Shown in pieces: positions 1-7,534 of a stretch of DNA of 48,878 nucleotides. The notes beneath the pieces were generated by a model. The model was not told the DNA's origin, did not search any database, and saw only the letters and a list, made by a program, of their open reading frames with translations. The stretch lies in assembly GCA_005887685.1 (NCBI GenBank), contig VBHJ01000014.1, forward strand, positions 1 to 48,878. Direction: 5' to 3'. Position numbers and translations under genes: made by a program. The DNA comes from Chloroflexota bacterium. GTDB taxonomy: Bacteria; Chloroflexota; Dormibacteria; Dormibacterales; Dormibacteraceae. Each line of letters begins with the position of its first letter. Positions within the stretch are counted from its first letter, which is position 1.

Positions 1-562
1 CCACGAGGCACAGCACGATCGCCGTGGCGGACATCATCGTGGCGCTGGCGGCGACCGCCGGAACGGAGCTCATCGCCCGCTCGCCGAGCAGGATGAACGC
101 CGTGTAACAGAGCGGGGCGGCGAGCGCGAAGATCAGCCCGGACGCAAGCTGGAACTGCGCCCCGCCGACGAGCATCGCAACCCCGAGGAAGCTAAGGGCC
201 AGCGCGGCCCCGTGCCACACCGAGATCCTGCGTCGGAGAAAGAGCCAGCCGGCGATCACGACCAGGCTCGGGTAGATGTAGACGATGAGCACGCACAACG
301 AGGCAGGCAGCGTGCGAAGGGCGTAGAAGTAGGTCAGCGCCTGGGCCGGGTAGAGAACGCCACCCAACGCCAGGAGGCCGACTGTCTTCCGGCGCGGCAA
401 CCGCAGCGGGCTCTGGCCAACCACGAACGACAGCACCCACATCCCGATTGCCGCCAGCACGAATCGGAAGGCGAGCAGCTGCTCGGTGCCCAGGCCGGCC
501 GAGTAAGCCAGCTTGGCGAAGATCGAAAGGGTGCCGAAGGCGACCGCCGAGCCGAGCACCAT
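1..562 (-). CDS. EamA/DMT-family permease, 3' end outside the window
   Basis: The reverse strand is open from the ATG at 562 to the window edge (187 codons) and encodes about six hydrophobic helices in the drug/metabolite transporter pattern, with an EamA repeat covering the visible part. Helices lie near residues 1-20, 28-47, 61-80, 86-106, 113-131 and 136-155. The protein is probably an inner-membrane carrier or exporter; the substrate cannot be told. It is the last visible gene of a minus-strand run starting with mmsA. The start is uncertain: the ATG at 562 leaves helix 1 short and a 47-bp gap after the previous stop, whereas the frame stays open back into that stop but offers only GTA and CTG codons there. 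The family call is from hydrophobicity and residue pattern. Confidence 0.8.
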   Translation of the reverse strand, partial: MVLGSAVAFGTLSIFAKLAYSAGLGTEQLLAFRFVLAAIGMWVLSFVVGQSPLRLPRRKTVGLLALGGVLYPAQALTYFYALRTLPASLCVLIVYIYPSLVVIAGWLFLRRRISVWHGAALALSFLGVAMLVGGAQFQLASGLIFALAAPLCYTAFILLGERAMSSVPAVAASATMMSATAIVLCLV

Positions 563-609
563 CGCCGTGCCGGCCCAGTCCGCCTGGCGGACCGGAGCGG
601 CGGTCGTGT

Positions 610-822
610 CTACGGCCAGAACTCGTGGCCCAGGAGCATGCCGATCACGACCGCGAGTGCGTAGGTCACGCGCGGAAATCGCCGGACGGCCGCTCTCACG
701 TTGTTGCTGATCGGGTCGCGACCCGCGCGCAGAGCGATCGACTCTTCGAGCATCAGCAGGAACGCGACCAGTGCGAATGCGGTCGCGATGAGGGAGATGA
801 CCGCCTCGGGTGTGATCGTCAC
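610..822 (-). CDS. Small two-helix membrane protein (paralogue B)
   Basis: A 70-residue protein starts at a GTG (822) whose GTGA overlaps the stop of the preceding gene. It has two hydrophobic segments (about residues 8-26 and 54-64) separated by a basic stretch, and ends GHEFWP. Its second half shares the motif PISN-x-(I/V)R-x2-V with the upstream neighbour, followed by AVVIG-x-LLGH-x2-W near the C-terminus, so the two are tandem paralogues. A longer reading frame that starts upstream inside paralogue A is rejected, because the GTGA overlap matches the coupling used throughout this operon. I do not recognise a named family. The strict conservation of PISN and LLGH suggests a structural or assembly role in the membrane. 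Confidence 0.72.
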   Translation of the reverse strand: MTITPEAVISLIATAFALVAFLLMLEESIALRAGRDPISNNVRAAVRRFPRVTYALAVVIGMLLGHEFWP

Positions 823-1061
823 GGCTTCATGCCCTGCGGCGACGTCCGGCCCCACGCCGGGCCCCACAGGAAATGCCCGAGCAGGATGCCGATCACGACG
901 GCGATGACGAACGCTTCGCCCGGATACGAGTGCACCGAGGATCGGATGTAGTTGCTGATAGGAGTGTGGTTCGTGAGCAGCGCCCAGCTCTCGAATGCGA
1001 GGAGAAGCGTGATCACGCCGAACAGCGCCGTCACAGTCCACGAAAAAATATTGCCGATCAC
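819..1061 (-). CDS. Small two-helix membrane protein (paralogue A)
   Basis: An 80-residue protein starts at a GTG (1061) that overlaps the mmsA stop by GTGA. It has a hydrophobic helix at about residues 8-28, a polar loop with NHTPISNYIRSSV, a second helix near residues 50-62, and then GHFLWGPAWG. The PISN...R and AVVIG-x-LLGH-x2-W elements recur in paralogue B just downstream, which indicates a local duplication. Function is unknown; it could be a subunit or accessory of the neighbouring DMT permease, but only position supports that. It lacks a cleavable signal peptide or a recognisable enzymatic motif. Confidence 0.74.
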   Translation of the reverse strand: MIGNIFSWTVTALFGVITLLLAFESWALLTNHTPISNYIRSSVHSYPGEAFVIAVVIGILLGHFLWGPAWGRTSPQGMKP

Positions 1062-2512
1062 CAGCGAGTCACCACCACCTTCTTTCGCGTATAGAAATCG
1101 ATTCCGTCAGTTCCATGCACATGCAGATCCCCGAAGAACGAGCCTTTCCAGCCACTGAACGGAAAGAACGCAAAAGGCTGGGCAATGGGCACGTTGATTC
1201 CCGTCATGCCTGATTCGACTCGCTCCCGGAACTCGCGACCCGCCCGACCGGACTGGGTGAAGATCGTGGCCATGTTGCCGAGCGATGACTGGTTCGCCTG
1301 CTCGATCGCCTCGTCGAGGGTGGCGGCGCGGCTGACCGACAGCACCGGGCCGAAGATCTCCTCGCGGCCGACCGCCATGCCCGGCGTCACGCGGTCCAGG
1401 ATCGTCGGTCCGAGGAAAAATCCGCGCCGGGACATCTCGTGCCTTCCATCCACGACGAGCTCCGCCCCCTCGTCGACGCCCTTCTCGACGTAGGCGGCGA
1501 CGCGATCGCGGTGCTCGGCGCGGATCAGCGGGCCGACCTGAACACCAGCCTCGTCGCCTGGCCCGACGACCATCTTCGATGCGGCGTCGCGCAGCGGATC
1601 GAGCAGGGTGTCCGCGGCTCGGCCCACCGCCACCGCCACAGACCCGGCCAGGCAGCGCTCCCCGGCATTGCCAAAGGCCGAATTCAGGATGGCGGGGACA
1701 GCAAGCGCGGGATCCGCGTCGGGCATCACGACGATGTGGTTCTTGGCTCCGCCCAGGGCCTGCACGCGCTTACCGTGCGCGGCGGCCTCCGTGTAGACAT
1801 GGCGCGCCACCGGCGCCGAGCCCACGAACGAGATCGCGCTTACCCCCGGGTGGGCGAGCAGCGCCTCGACCGCCTCTCGCGCCCCGTGGACGACGTTCAG
1901 GACCCCTGGCGGAAATCCCGCCTCGAGGAAGAGCTCGGCCAGCCGCGCCCCACCGAGCGGGGTCCGCTCCGAGGGCTTGAGGACGAACGTGTTTCCCGCC
2001 ACCACCGCGAGCGGGAACATCCACAGCGGGATCATCACGGGGAAGTTGAACGGCGGGATCCCCGCGCAGACGCCGACGGGGTAGCGGTAGAGGTCCTGGT
2101 CGACGCCGCCCGAGACATCTCGCAGGGTGCGACCCTGCAGGAGGGTCGGCGCCCCGCACGCGAAGTCCACGACCTCGATGCCTCGTCTCACCTCTCCACG
2201 GGCTTCGTCAAGCGTCTTGCCGTGGTGCCGAGTGACGGTGGCGGCCAGCTCCTCGAAGTGTTCTTCGAGGATCGACTTGAACTTGAACATCAGCCTGACG
2301 CGGTCCATCACAGCGGTCCGCGACCAGTCGCGATAGGCAGCCGCGGCGGCGCGGACGGCGGCGTCCACGTCGCCCGCGCCCGAAAGCGGCACCTGGTCGA
2401 TCACCTCGCCGGTGGCCGGGTTGTAGACCGGCAGCGCGCTCGTGCCGTCGGCCGCCGCGCGCGATTCGGAGCCGATGAGGTTTCGAATCAACGTTGATAC
2501 CGTACTGCGCAT
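1058..2512 (-). CDS. mmsA: Methylmalonate-semialdehyde dehydrogenase (acylating)
   Basis: This 484-aa enzyme belongs to the CoA-acylating aldehyde dehydrogenases that convert methylmalonate semialdehyde (or malonate semialdehyde) plus CoA and NAD+ to propionyl-CoA (or acetyl-CoA) and CO2 in valine, thymine or inositol breakdown. Visible family marks are YNPATGEVI near residue 30, PPFNFPVMIPLWMFP near residue 153, QALGGAKNH near residue 251, the catalytic Cys287 in GNAGERCLAG, EEIFGPVLS, and the C-terminal YTRKKVVVTRW. Length matches the family. The ATG at 2512 has a GGAG a few bases upstream and overlaps head-to-head with the next gene's ATG; a TTG seven codons in is an alternative. It leads a coupled run with two small membrane proteins and a permease. 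Confidence 0.93.
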   Translation of the reverse strand: MRSTVSTLIRNLIGSESRAAADGTSALPVYNPATGEVIDQVPLSGAGDVDAAVRAAAAAYRDWSRTAVMDRVRLMFKFKSILEEHFEELAATVTRHHGKTLDEARGEVRRGIEVVDFACGAPTLLQGRTLRDVSGGVDQDLYRYPVGVCAGIPPFNFPVMIPLWMFPLAVVAGNTFVLKPSERTPLGGARLAELFLEAGFPPGVLNVVHGAREAVEALLAHPGVSAISFVGSAPVARHVYTEAAAHGKRVQALGGAKNHIVVMPDADPALAVPAILNSAFGNAGERCLAGSVAVAVGRAADTLLDPLRDAASKMVVGPGDEAGVQVGPLIRAEHRDRVAAYVEKGVDEGAELVVDGRHEMSRRGFFLGPTILDRVTPGMAVGREEIFGPVLSVSRAATLDEAIEQANQSSLGNMATIFTQSGRAGREFRERVESGMTGINVPIAQPFAFFPFSGWKGSFFGDLHVHGTDGIDFYTRKKVVVTRW

Positions 2513-2990
2513 GGCTCCGTCCGCACGCGAGCTCCTCGAGCAGGCTGCGGCTTCGGGCAGCGACCTGGAGACGGTCGCCAGGGGGGTGCTCGCAAGACTC
2601 GCCGACCTGACGGGCCTGAGCTCGACCTACCTCGCGGAGACGCGACTGACCGCGGACGAGCAATACATCGTGTTCTCATGCAATCGCAGCGACTTCTTTC
2701 ACATCCCGGAGGACGTGACCCTGCCCTGGTCCGAGGGGGTGTGCCGGTTCGTCGTGGAGGGCGGCCCTCACTACACGACCGACGCACAGAAGCAGTTTCC
2801 GAGCAGCAGCGTCGCAAGGTTGCTCGAGATCCGCACCTTCATCTCCTATCCCGTGTTCACACCAGGGGGGCGTTTCTTTGGCACGCTTTGCGGTGCAAGC
2901 AAGGAACTGGTGGAGATCCAGCAGGAGATACTCGAGCTGATGCGGGAGTGCGCGTTGCTGATCGGGCGGCGCCTGCCCGTCAACACATGA
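2511..2990 (+). CDS. Stand-alone GAF-domain protein
   Basis: A 159-aa cytoplasmic protein made of one GAF domain (about residues 10-152). It shows the pattern seen in sensor GAFs: an IPEDVTLPW segment, SEGVCRFVVEGG, then IRTFISYPVFTPGGRFFGTLCG. No output domain is attached. GAF domains bind small ligands or mediate dimerisation. The gene sits first in a three-gene run with ATGA overlaps into an acyl-CoA synthetase, so it may sense a substrate or cofactor for that pathway (inference). The start is uncertain: the ATG at 2511 overlaps the divergent mmsA ATG within one CATG and has no clear ribosome site, so it may be leaderless. In-frame ATGs at 2475 and 2442 would extend the gene into mmsA. Confidence 0.82.
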   Translation: MAPSARELLEQAAASGSDLETVARGVLARLADLTGLSSTYLAETRLTADEQYIVFSCNRSDFFHIPEDVTLPWSEGVCRFVVEGGPHYTTDAQKQFPSSSVARLLEIRTFISYPVFTPGGRFFGTLCGASKELVEIQQEILELMRECALLIGRRLPVNT

Positions 2991-4483
2991 TGCGAACGCT
3001 GATCGAGGTCCTGGACCGGGGCGAGACGCGGGCGACGGCGATCGCCGTCCCGGGCGGTCCTCACCTCACGTACGGGCGTCTTCGCGAGCAGGTGGCGGCA
3101 GCCGCCGAACGGCTTGCGCAGCTCGGCCTCGGCCGTGGCCAAAGGATTGCCCTTGTGCTTCCCAACAGCGTCGAGACGATCGTGATGTTCCTCGCCGCGG
3201 CCACGACAGGCACGGCGGCTCCGCTGAACCATGCCTACAAAGAAGACGAGTTTCGCTTTTACCTCGAAGACACCGAGGCGAAGGCACTGGTCGTCCCGCC
3301 AGGGAGCGGTGAGGCAGCCCGCCGCGCGATGCCGGCCGGCGTAATCCTGGTCGAAGCAGCCACCGACGCCGCGGGCAAAGTCGTCCTCGACAGCAGCTCA
3401 CCGCGCAGCGGCTCGCGCGGCGCAGGCGCGGCCGGCGCCGATGACGTTGCGCTGGTGCTGCACACGAGCGGAACCACCAGCCGGCCCAAGCTGGTGCCGC
3501 TCCGGCAGCGCAACCTCGCCTTCTCGGCCGAGAACATCGCCCGCACGTACCAGCTGACCGAAGACGACGTCGCCTTCTGCGTCATGCCGCTGTTTCACAT
3601 CCATGGGCTGATGGCCTCGACCATGGCGACGTTCTGGTCGGGAGGCACGGTCGTCGTGCCGCCGGCATTCGACGCGATGACCTTCTGGCCCGCGGCCGCC
3701 GAGCATGGCGCGACGTGGTACTCCGCCGTGCCGACGATGCACCAGATGCTGCTGCTCCGCAATCGCGGCGAACGCCCGCCCGGCGCGGAGAGGCTGCGCT
3801 TCATCCGTTCGAGCTCGTCGGCGCTTGCGCCGGAGGTGATGCGGCAGCTCGAATCGAGATTCGGCGCCCCGGTGCTCGAGGCGTATGGCATGACCGAGGC
3901 ATCGCATCAGATGGCGTCGAACCCGCTTCCCCCGGCCGAGCGACGTGCCGGCACGGTCGGCTTGCAGACGGGAATCCGCATCGGGGTGATGGACGAGCAT
4001 GGAAAGTTGCTGGAGCCCGGTTCAAACGGCGAGGTGGTGATCCGGGGAGAGAGCATCATCGACGCTTACGCGAACAACGCCGAGGCCAACGCGAAGGCGT
4101 TCACCAACGGTTGGTTCCGCACTGGCGACCTCGGATTTCTCGACGGCGACGGTTACCTGTCGCTGGTAGGCAGGCTGAAGGAGATGATCAACCGCGGCGG
4201 GGAGAAGATCGCTCCGCGGGAGATCGATGACGTGCTGCTGCAGCACCCCGCGGTCGCCGAGGCGGTCGCATTTGGAATCCCCCACGCTGCGTGGGGCGAG
4301 GAGGTGGCAGCTGCCGTGGTGCTGAAAAGCCCCGCTACCGAGAAGGAGCTCGTGGCTTTCGCGCGCGAGCGCCTGGCCGATCACAAGGTCCCGAAAAAGC
4401 TCTACCTCGTCGAGAAGATCCCGCGTACCGCGACCGGGAAGATCCAGCGCCGCTCAGTCGCCGAAGCGCTTCAGCCGAGATGA
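2987..4483 (+). CDS. Acyl-CoA synthetase, oxalate-CoA ligase-like
   Basis: A 498-aa AMP-forming acyl-CoA ligase that activates a carboxylate through an acyl-adenylate. Motifs are SGTTSRPK (161-168, P-loop), PLFHIHGL, EAYGMTEASHQM, the aspartate of RTGDLG, GRLKEMINRGGEKI (hinge) and the catalytic-lysine tail PRTATGKIQRR. The segments RFIRSSSSALAP, TWYSAVPTMHQ and the NPLPPAERRAGTVG stretch resemble the Pcs60/AAE3 oxalyl-CoA synthetase group more than fatty-acid ligases; this is from memory of the family, and the substrate is not proven. The start at the first of two ATGs overlaps the GAF stop by ATGA. A longer open frame starting within the GAF gene is an artefact. It is coupled by ATGA to the downstream reductase. 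Confidence 0.9.
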   Translation: MMRTLIEVLDRGETRATAIAVPGGPHLTYGRLREQVAAAAERLAQLGLGRGQRIALVLPNSVETIVMFLAAATTGTAAPLNHAYKEDEFRFYLEDTEAKALVVPPGSGEAARRAMPAGVILVEAATDAAGKVVLDSSSPRSGSRGAGAAGADDVALVLHTSGTTSRPKLVPLRQRNLAFSAENIARTYQLTEDDVAFCVMPLFHIHGLMASTMATFWSGGTVVVPPAFDAMTFWPAAAEHGATWYSAVPTMHQMLLLRNRGERPPGAERLRFIRSSSSALAPEVMRQLESRFGAPVLEAYGMTEASHQMASNPLPPAERRAGTVGLQTGIRIGVMDEHGKLLEPGSNGEVVIRGESIIDAYANNAEANAKAFTNGWFRTGDLGFLDGDGYLSLVGRLKEMINRGGEKIAPREIDDVLLQHPAVAEAVAFGIPHAAWGEEVAAAVVLKSPATEKELVAFARERLADHKVPKKLYLVEKIPRTATGKIQRRSVAEALQPR

Positions 4484-5436
4484 CGGTCGCCGTCGTCGGC
4501 GCCGGAGCGATAGGCGGCCTTCTCGGTGGCCATCTGGCACGAAGCGGCGAAGACGTCATCCTCATCGCCCGCGGTGCGCACCTGGCGGCGATGCAGGCCC
4601 ACGGCATCACGGTGCGGAAGGGACACGATGAGTTCACCGCCCACCCCCGCTGCACCGATGACATGCGCGCCATCGCCGGCGCCGACGTCGTGTTCATCAC
4701 CCTGAAGGCGCACAGCATTCCCGCGGCGGCGCCGCGGATCGGCGAGGCGCTCCGGGACGGCGCGTGCGTCGTGGGGGCGATGAATGGAATCCCCTGGTGG
4801 TACTTCTCCGATCGTCACCTGGAGTCGGTCGACCCGGGCGGCGTGATCGCACGCAGCATTCCCTTTAAGCAGGTCGTCGGATGCGTCGTGTACCCGGCGG
4901 CGACCATCGTCGCGCCCGGCGTGATCGAGCATGAAGAAGGAGATCGCTTCTCGATTGGCGAGCCGGACGGCGCGAAGACCGAGCGCGTGCAGAGGATCGC
5001 CGGCATGCTGTCCGCCGCCGGCTTCAAGGCGCCCGTGCAATCGCGGCTGCGCAGCGAGATCTGGCTGAAGCTGCTGGGCAACGCGACCCTGAACCCGATC
5101 AGCGCCGTGACCCGTGCGACGCTCGGCGAGATGTTCGAATCCGAGGCTAGCCGCCGGCTGATCCGGAGTCTCATGGAAGAGGTCGCATCGGTGGCGCGGT
5201 CGCTCGAGATCGAGATTCCCGTCAGCATCGAGAAGCGGATGCAGGGCGCCGCCGGCGTCGCTGAGCACAAGACTTCGATGCTGCAGGACCTCGAGGCGCA
5301 CAAGGCGCTGGAGCTCGACGCCCTTCTGGGTGCGGTCATCGAGATCGCGGACTGGCAGGACGTAGACGTGCCCTCGTTGCGGACGCTGTACGAGCTGGCG
5401 AAGCTCGCCGAGGCAGTGGCCTTACGAGGCGATTAG
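4480..5436 (+). CDS. Ketopantoate reductase-family NAD(P)H dehydrogenase
   Basis: A 318-aa protein of the ApbA/PanE family, which reduces 2-oxo acids such as 2-dehydropantoate using NADPH. The N-terminal Rossmann motif GAGAIGG is at residues 6-12, VFITLKAHS carries the family's conserved lysine, and the C-terminal helical domain begins with EIWLKLLGNATLNPISA. It overlaps the ligase stop by ATGA, so it is translated with it. Being in a catabolic-looking operon, it may act on another 2-oxo acid instead of in pantothenate synthesis. The TAG stop overlaps the TAA of the convergent GntR gene by 4 bp. Family assignment is firm; substrate is open. Confidence 0.87.
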   Translation: MTVAVVGAGAIGGLLGGHLARSGEDVILIARGAHLAAMQAHGITVRKGHDEFTAHPRCTDDMRAIAGADVVFITLKAHSIPAAAPRIGEALRDGACVVGAMNGIPWWYFSDRHLESVDPGGVIARSIPFKQVVGCVVYPAATIVAPGVIEHEEGDRFSIGEPDGAKTERVQRIAGMLSAAGFKAPVQSRLRSEIWLKLLGNATLNPISAVTRATLGEMFESEASRRLIRSLMEEVASVARSLEIEIPVSIEKRMQGAAGVAEHKTSMLQDLEAHKALELDALLGAVIEIADWQDVDVPSLRTLYELAKLAEAVALRGD

Positions 5437-6104
5437 CCGGGCAGCCAGCGGCCGGTGCGATGCTGGCTGTCGATCGCCCATCTCAGCGTGTCGAGGACCT
5501 CCGCCAGGTGCTCACGCATGGCCGCTTCCGCGGCGTCGCCGTCGTGGGCCTTCAGCGCCCCAAAGATGGCCTCGTGCTCGCGCAAAGAGCGCTCCGCTCG
5601 CCCGGGCCGGAGGGCGGTCTGGTACTGGAACCTGATCCCCTGCGATTTGAGGCCACCCACCAGGTTGCTTGCGGTGGGATGGCCGGCGGCGGTCCAGATG
5701 ACCTGGTGGAATGTCGCGTTCAGCTCCGAGTAACCGATCGAATCGCCGGCCTCGACGTGCTCGCGCATCTGGGTCATGACGTGCCGCAGCTCGCGGAGGC
5801 CGTCAGCGGTGATGCGGTCGGCGGCCCGCCGGGCCAGCATCCCTTCGAGGACGGCGCGCACCTCCTCGATCTCCATCGCCTCGCCATCCGAGATATGCCG
5901 GACCCGCGCGCCCCTGTTGCGTTCGAGCTGGACGAGGCCTTCCTGGTCGAGCCGGACCAGCGCCGCGCGGACCGCGGTGCGGCCAGCCCCGATCCTCTCC
6001 GCGATCGCCGCTTCGACGAGCCGCTCGTTGGGATGCAGCTGGCCGCTGACGATCGCCTCGCGGAGCTGGTGATAGGGGTCGGCACGGGGGGGACGGCGCT
6101 TCAT
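5433..6104 (-). CDS. GntR-family regulator with FCD domain
   Basis: A 223-aa DNA-binding regulator. The N-terminal winged helix (about residues 8-75) shows YHQLREAIVSGQLHPNERL, AERIGAGRTAVRAAL and QLERNRGARV. The C-terminal helical FCD domain (about 85-215) has the expected metal or ligand ligands in NATFHQ, REHEAIFGAL and MREHLAEV. FadR/VanR-type regulators bind carboxylic-acid effectors. It is transcribed divergently from the liv-type transporter operon across a 77-bp gap that holds the palindrome TGTCGACA, so it probably represses or activates that operon and itself (inference). It converges on the ketopantoate-reductase-like gene with a 4-bp stop overlap. Confidence 0.92.
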   Translation of the reverse strand: MKRRPPRADPYHQLREAIVSGQLHPNERLVEAAIAERIGAGRTAVRAALVRLDQEGLVQLERNRGARVRHISDGEAMEIEEVRAVLEGMLARRAADRITADGLRELRHVMTQMREHVEAGDSIGYSELNATFHQVIWTAAGHPTASNLVGGLKSQGIRFQYQTALRPGRAERSLREHEAIFGALKAHDGDAAEAAMREHLAEVLDTLRWAIDSQHRTGRWLPG

Positions 6105-6135
6105 CGCTTGCTGTCGAAGAGATTATCCTCAATAA

Positions 6136-6143
6136 TGTCGACA
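6136..6143. promoter_or_regulatory. Candidate GntR operator in the divergent liv promoter region
   Basis: The perfect 8-bp palindrome TGTCGACA lies in an AT-richer stretch between the GntR gene and the liv operon. FadR-type GntR sites typically have a GT...AC core, which this matches. It is the only strong palindrome in the gap. Binding is inferred. Confidence 0.45.
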
Positions 6144-6170
6144 ATTCGCCACGGCTGTTTTTCGCTCAAA

Positions 6171-6179
6171 GGGGAGGAG
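6171..6179 (+). promoter_or_regulatory. Ribosome binding site deciding the livK-type GTG start
   Basis: GGGGAGGAG sits directly upstream of the GTG at 6182 and is the strongest Shine-Dalgarno in the area. It selects the GTG over the in-frame ATG at 6203, which would lie too far away. Confidence 0.7.
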
Positions 6180-6181
6180 CA

Positions 6182-7501
6182 GTGAAGACCTTCCACGCAA
6201 GGATGCGCTTCGGTTCGGCGGCTTGCTCACTGGCGGTCCTGATGCTGGCGGCATGCGGCGGCGGCTCTTCTGGAGGAGGGCTTGGCTCGGGGGATCTCCT
6301 GGTCGGCGTGCTCGCGCCGTTCTCGGGAGCGGACGCGGGACTTGGACCCGCCTACTATGCGGCCTGTCTAGCCGCCGCCCCCGCCATCAACAACAACGGT
6401 GGCGTCGGCGGGCGCCAGGTCAAGTGCCAGCAGTTCGACACTCGTGGCGAGCCGGCGGACGCGGCGCCCGCGGCGAGCGCGATGGTGGCCGGCAACTCGA
6501 ACCTGATGGCGGTGGTCGGATGCACCTCGGATGAGGCTTCGGCCGTCGCCCCGATCGTCGACAAGGCCCACATCCCGATGTTCTGCATGACCGGGCAGAG
6601 CGAGTTCAACAAGACGAACCTCAAGTACTTCCACCGGCTGGTGCCGGCCGACATCTACGACGCCTACGCCATGGTGGGTTGGGCGCTGTACGGGCCGAGC
6701 CCGGCGCCATTCCACAAGGCGGCGCTCGTCTTCGGCAACGACATCGGGTCGCAGGCCTTCGTGGATCCTGCCACCAACGCGTTCACCAAGCTCGGTGGGC
6801 AGGTGAAGAACTTCCCGATCACCCTCGGCGCCTCTGACTACCGGACCGAGGTCACCCAGGTGATCGCCTACAAGCCCGACGTCATCTTCACCGAAGCGCT
6901 CGGTTCTGCAGGCACATTCCTCGGCGAGTACAAGACCCTGAACGGCGGCACTGTGACCCCGTTCATCGGCACGTCGGCCACCATCGACCCCCAGTGGTTC
7001 AAGCAGGTGAGCGACGCGATCGGCGTCGACAACCTGGTCAAGAATTACGGCGGCGTCGACCTCGGGTACACGTTCTCAGGCCCGGCTTACACAGAGTTCC
7101 AGACCAACCTGAACGCCGCCGCTGCTCAATTCGCCGACGCGCCCAAGTACAAGCAGCGCGGATCGACCCTGCACCTCTACGACGGGATCATCATGTCCGC
7201 GCTCGCGATGGTCGCCACCAACAGCCACGATCCGACGGTGTACAACTCGAAGATCAAGGAGATCGCCAACGGAGTGTCCGGCGCCACCGTCGTCCACACA
7301 TATAAGGAAGGCGTCGACGCGCTGAAGGCCAACAAGTCGATCAAGTTCGAGGGCGCCGGGGGCGCGAACAGCTTCGACGACCACAACAACTCGGTGGCGG
7401 GCTACGTCCTCGTCAAGTACGACGCCACGGGCGGCGAGGTCAAAGTGCAGGAGCTGACCCCTGACCAGACAGCCAAGATCAGCCAGGCAGGCGGTATCTG
7501 A
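6182..7501 (+). CDS. ABC transporter substrate-binding lipoprotein (branched-chain amino acid type)
   Basis: A 439-aa exported binding protein of the Leu/Ile/Val receptor family (periplasmic-binding type I). It starts with a basic n-region and a hydrophobic h-region ending in lipobox LAAC, with Cys25 as the lipidated residue, followed by a Gly/Ser-rich linker. Then come LLVGVLAPFSGADAGLG, INNNGGVGGRQV and VGCTSDEASAVAPIVDKAH, typical of the ligand-binding lobe. It opens a run with two LivH/LivM permeases and two LivF/LivG ATPases. The ligand is unknown: this receptor family also takes aromatic acids, urea and amides, and the downstream catabolic genes argue for a carboxylic acid (inference). 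Confidence 0.92.
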   Translation: MKTFHARMRFGSAACSLAVLMLAACGGGSSGGGLGSGDLLVGVLAPFSGADAGLGPAYYAACLAAAPAINNNGGVGGRQVKCQQFDTRGEPADAAPAASAMVAGNSNLMAVVGCTSDEASAVAPIVDKAHIPMFCMTGQSEFNKTNLKYFHRLVPADIYDAYAMVGWALYGPSPAPFHKAALVFGNDIGSQAFVDPATNAFTKLGGQVKNFPITLGASDYRTEVTQVIAYKPDVIFTEALGSAGTFLGEYKTLNGGTVTPFIGTSATIDPQWFKQVSDAIGVDNLVKNYGGVDLGYTFSGPAYTEFQTNLNAAAAQFADAPKYKQRGSTLHLYDGIIMSALAMVATNSHDPTVYNSKIKEIANGVSGATVVHTYKEGVDALKANKSIKFEGAGGANSFDDHNNSVAGYVLVKYDATGGEVKVQELTPDQTAKISQAGGI

Positions 7502-7534
7502 CGTAATTCCCAGGACCAGGAGGACCCGAACGCC

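Noticed and set aside
1439-2497. A 352-codon plus-strand open frame
   Set aside because: Antisense to mmsA, with no domain and Arg/His-rich composition.
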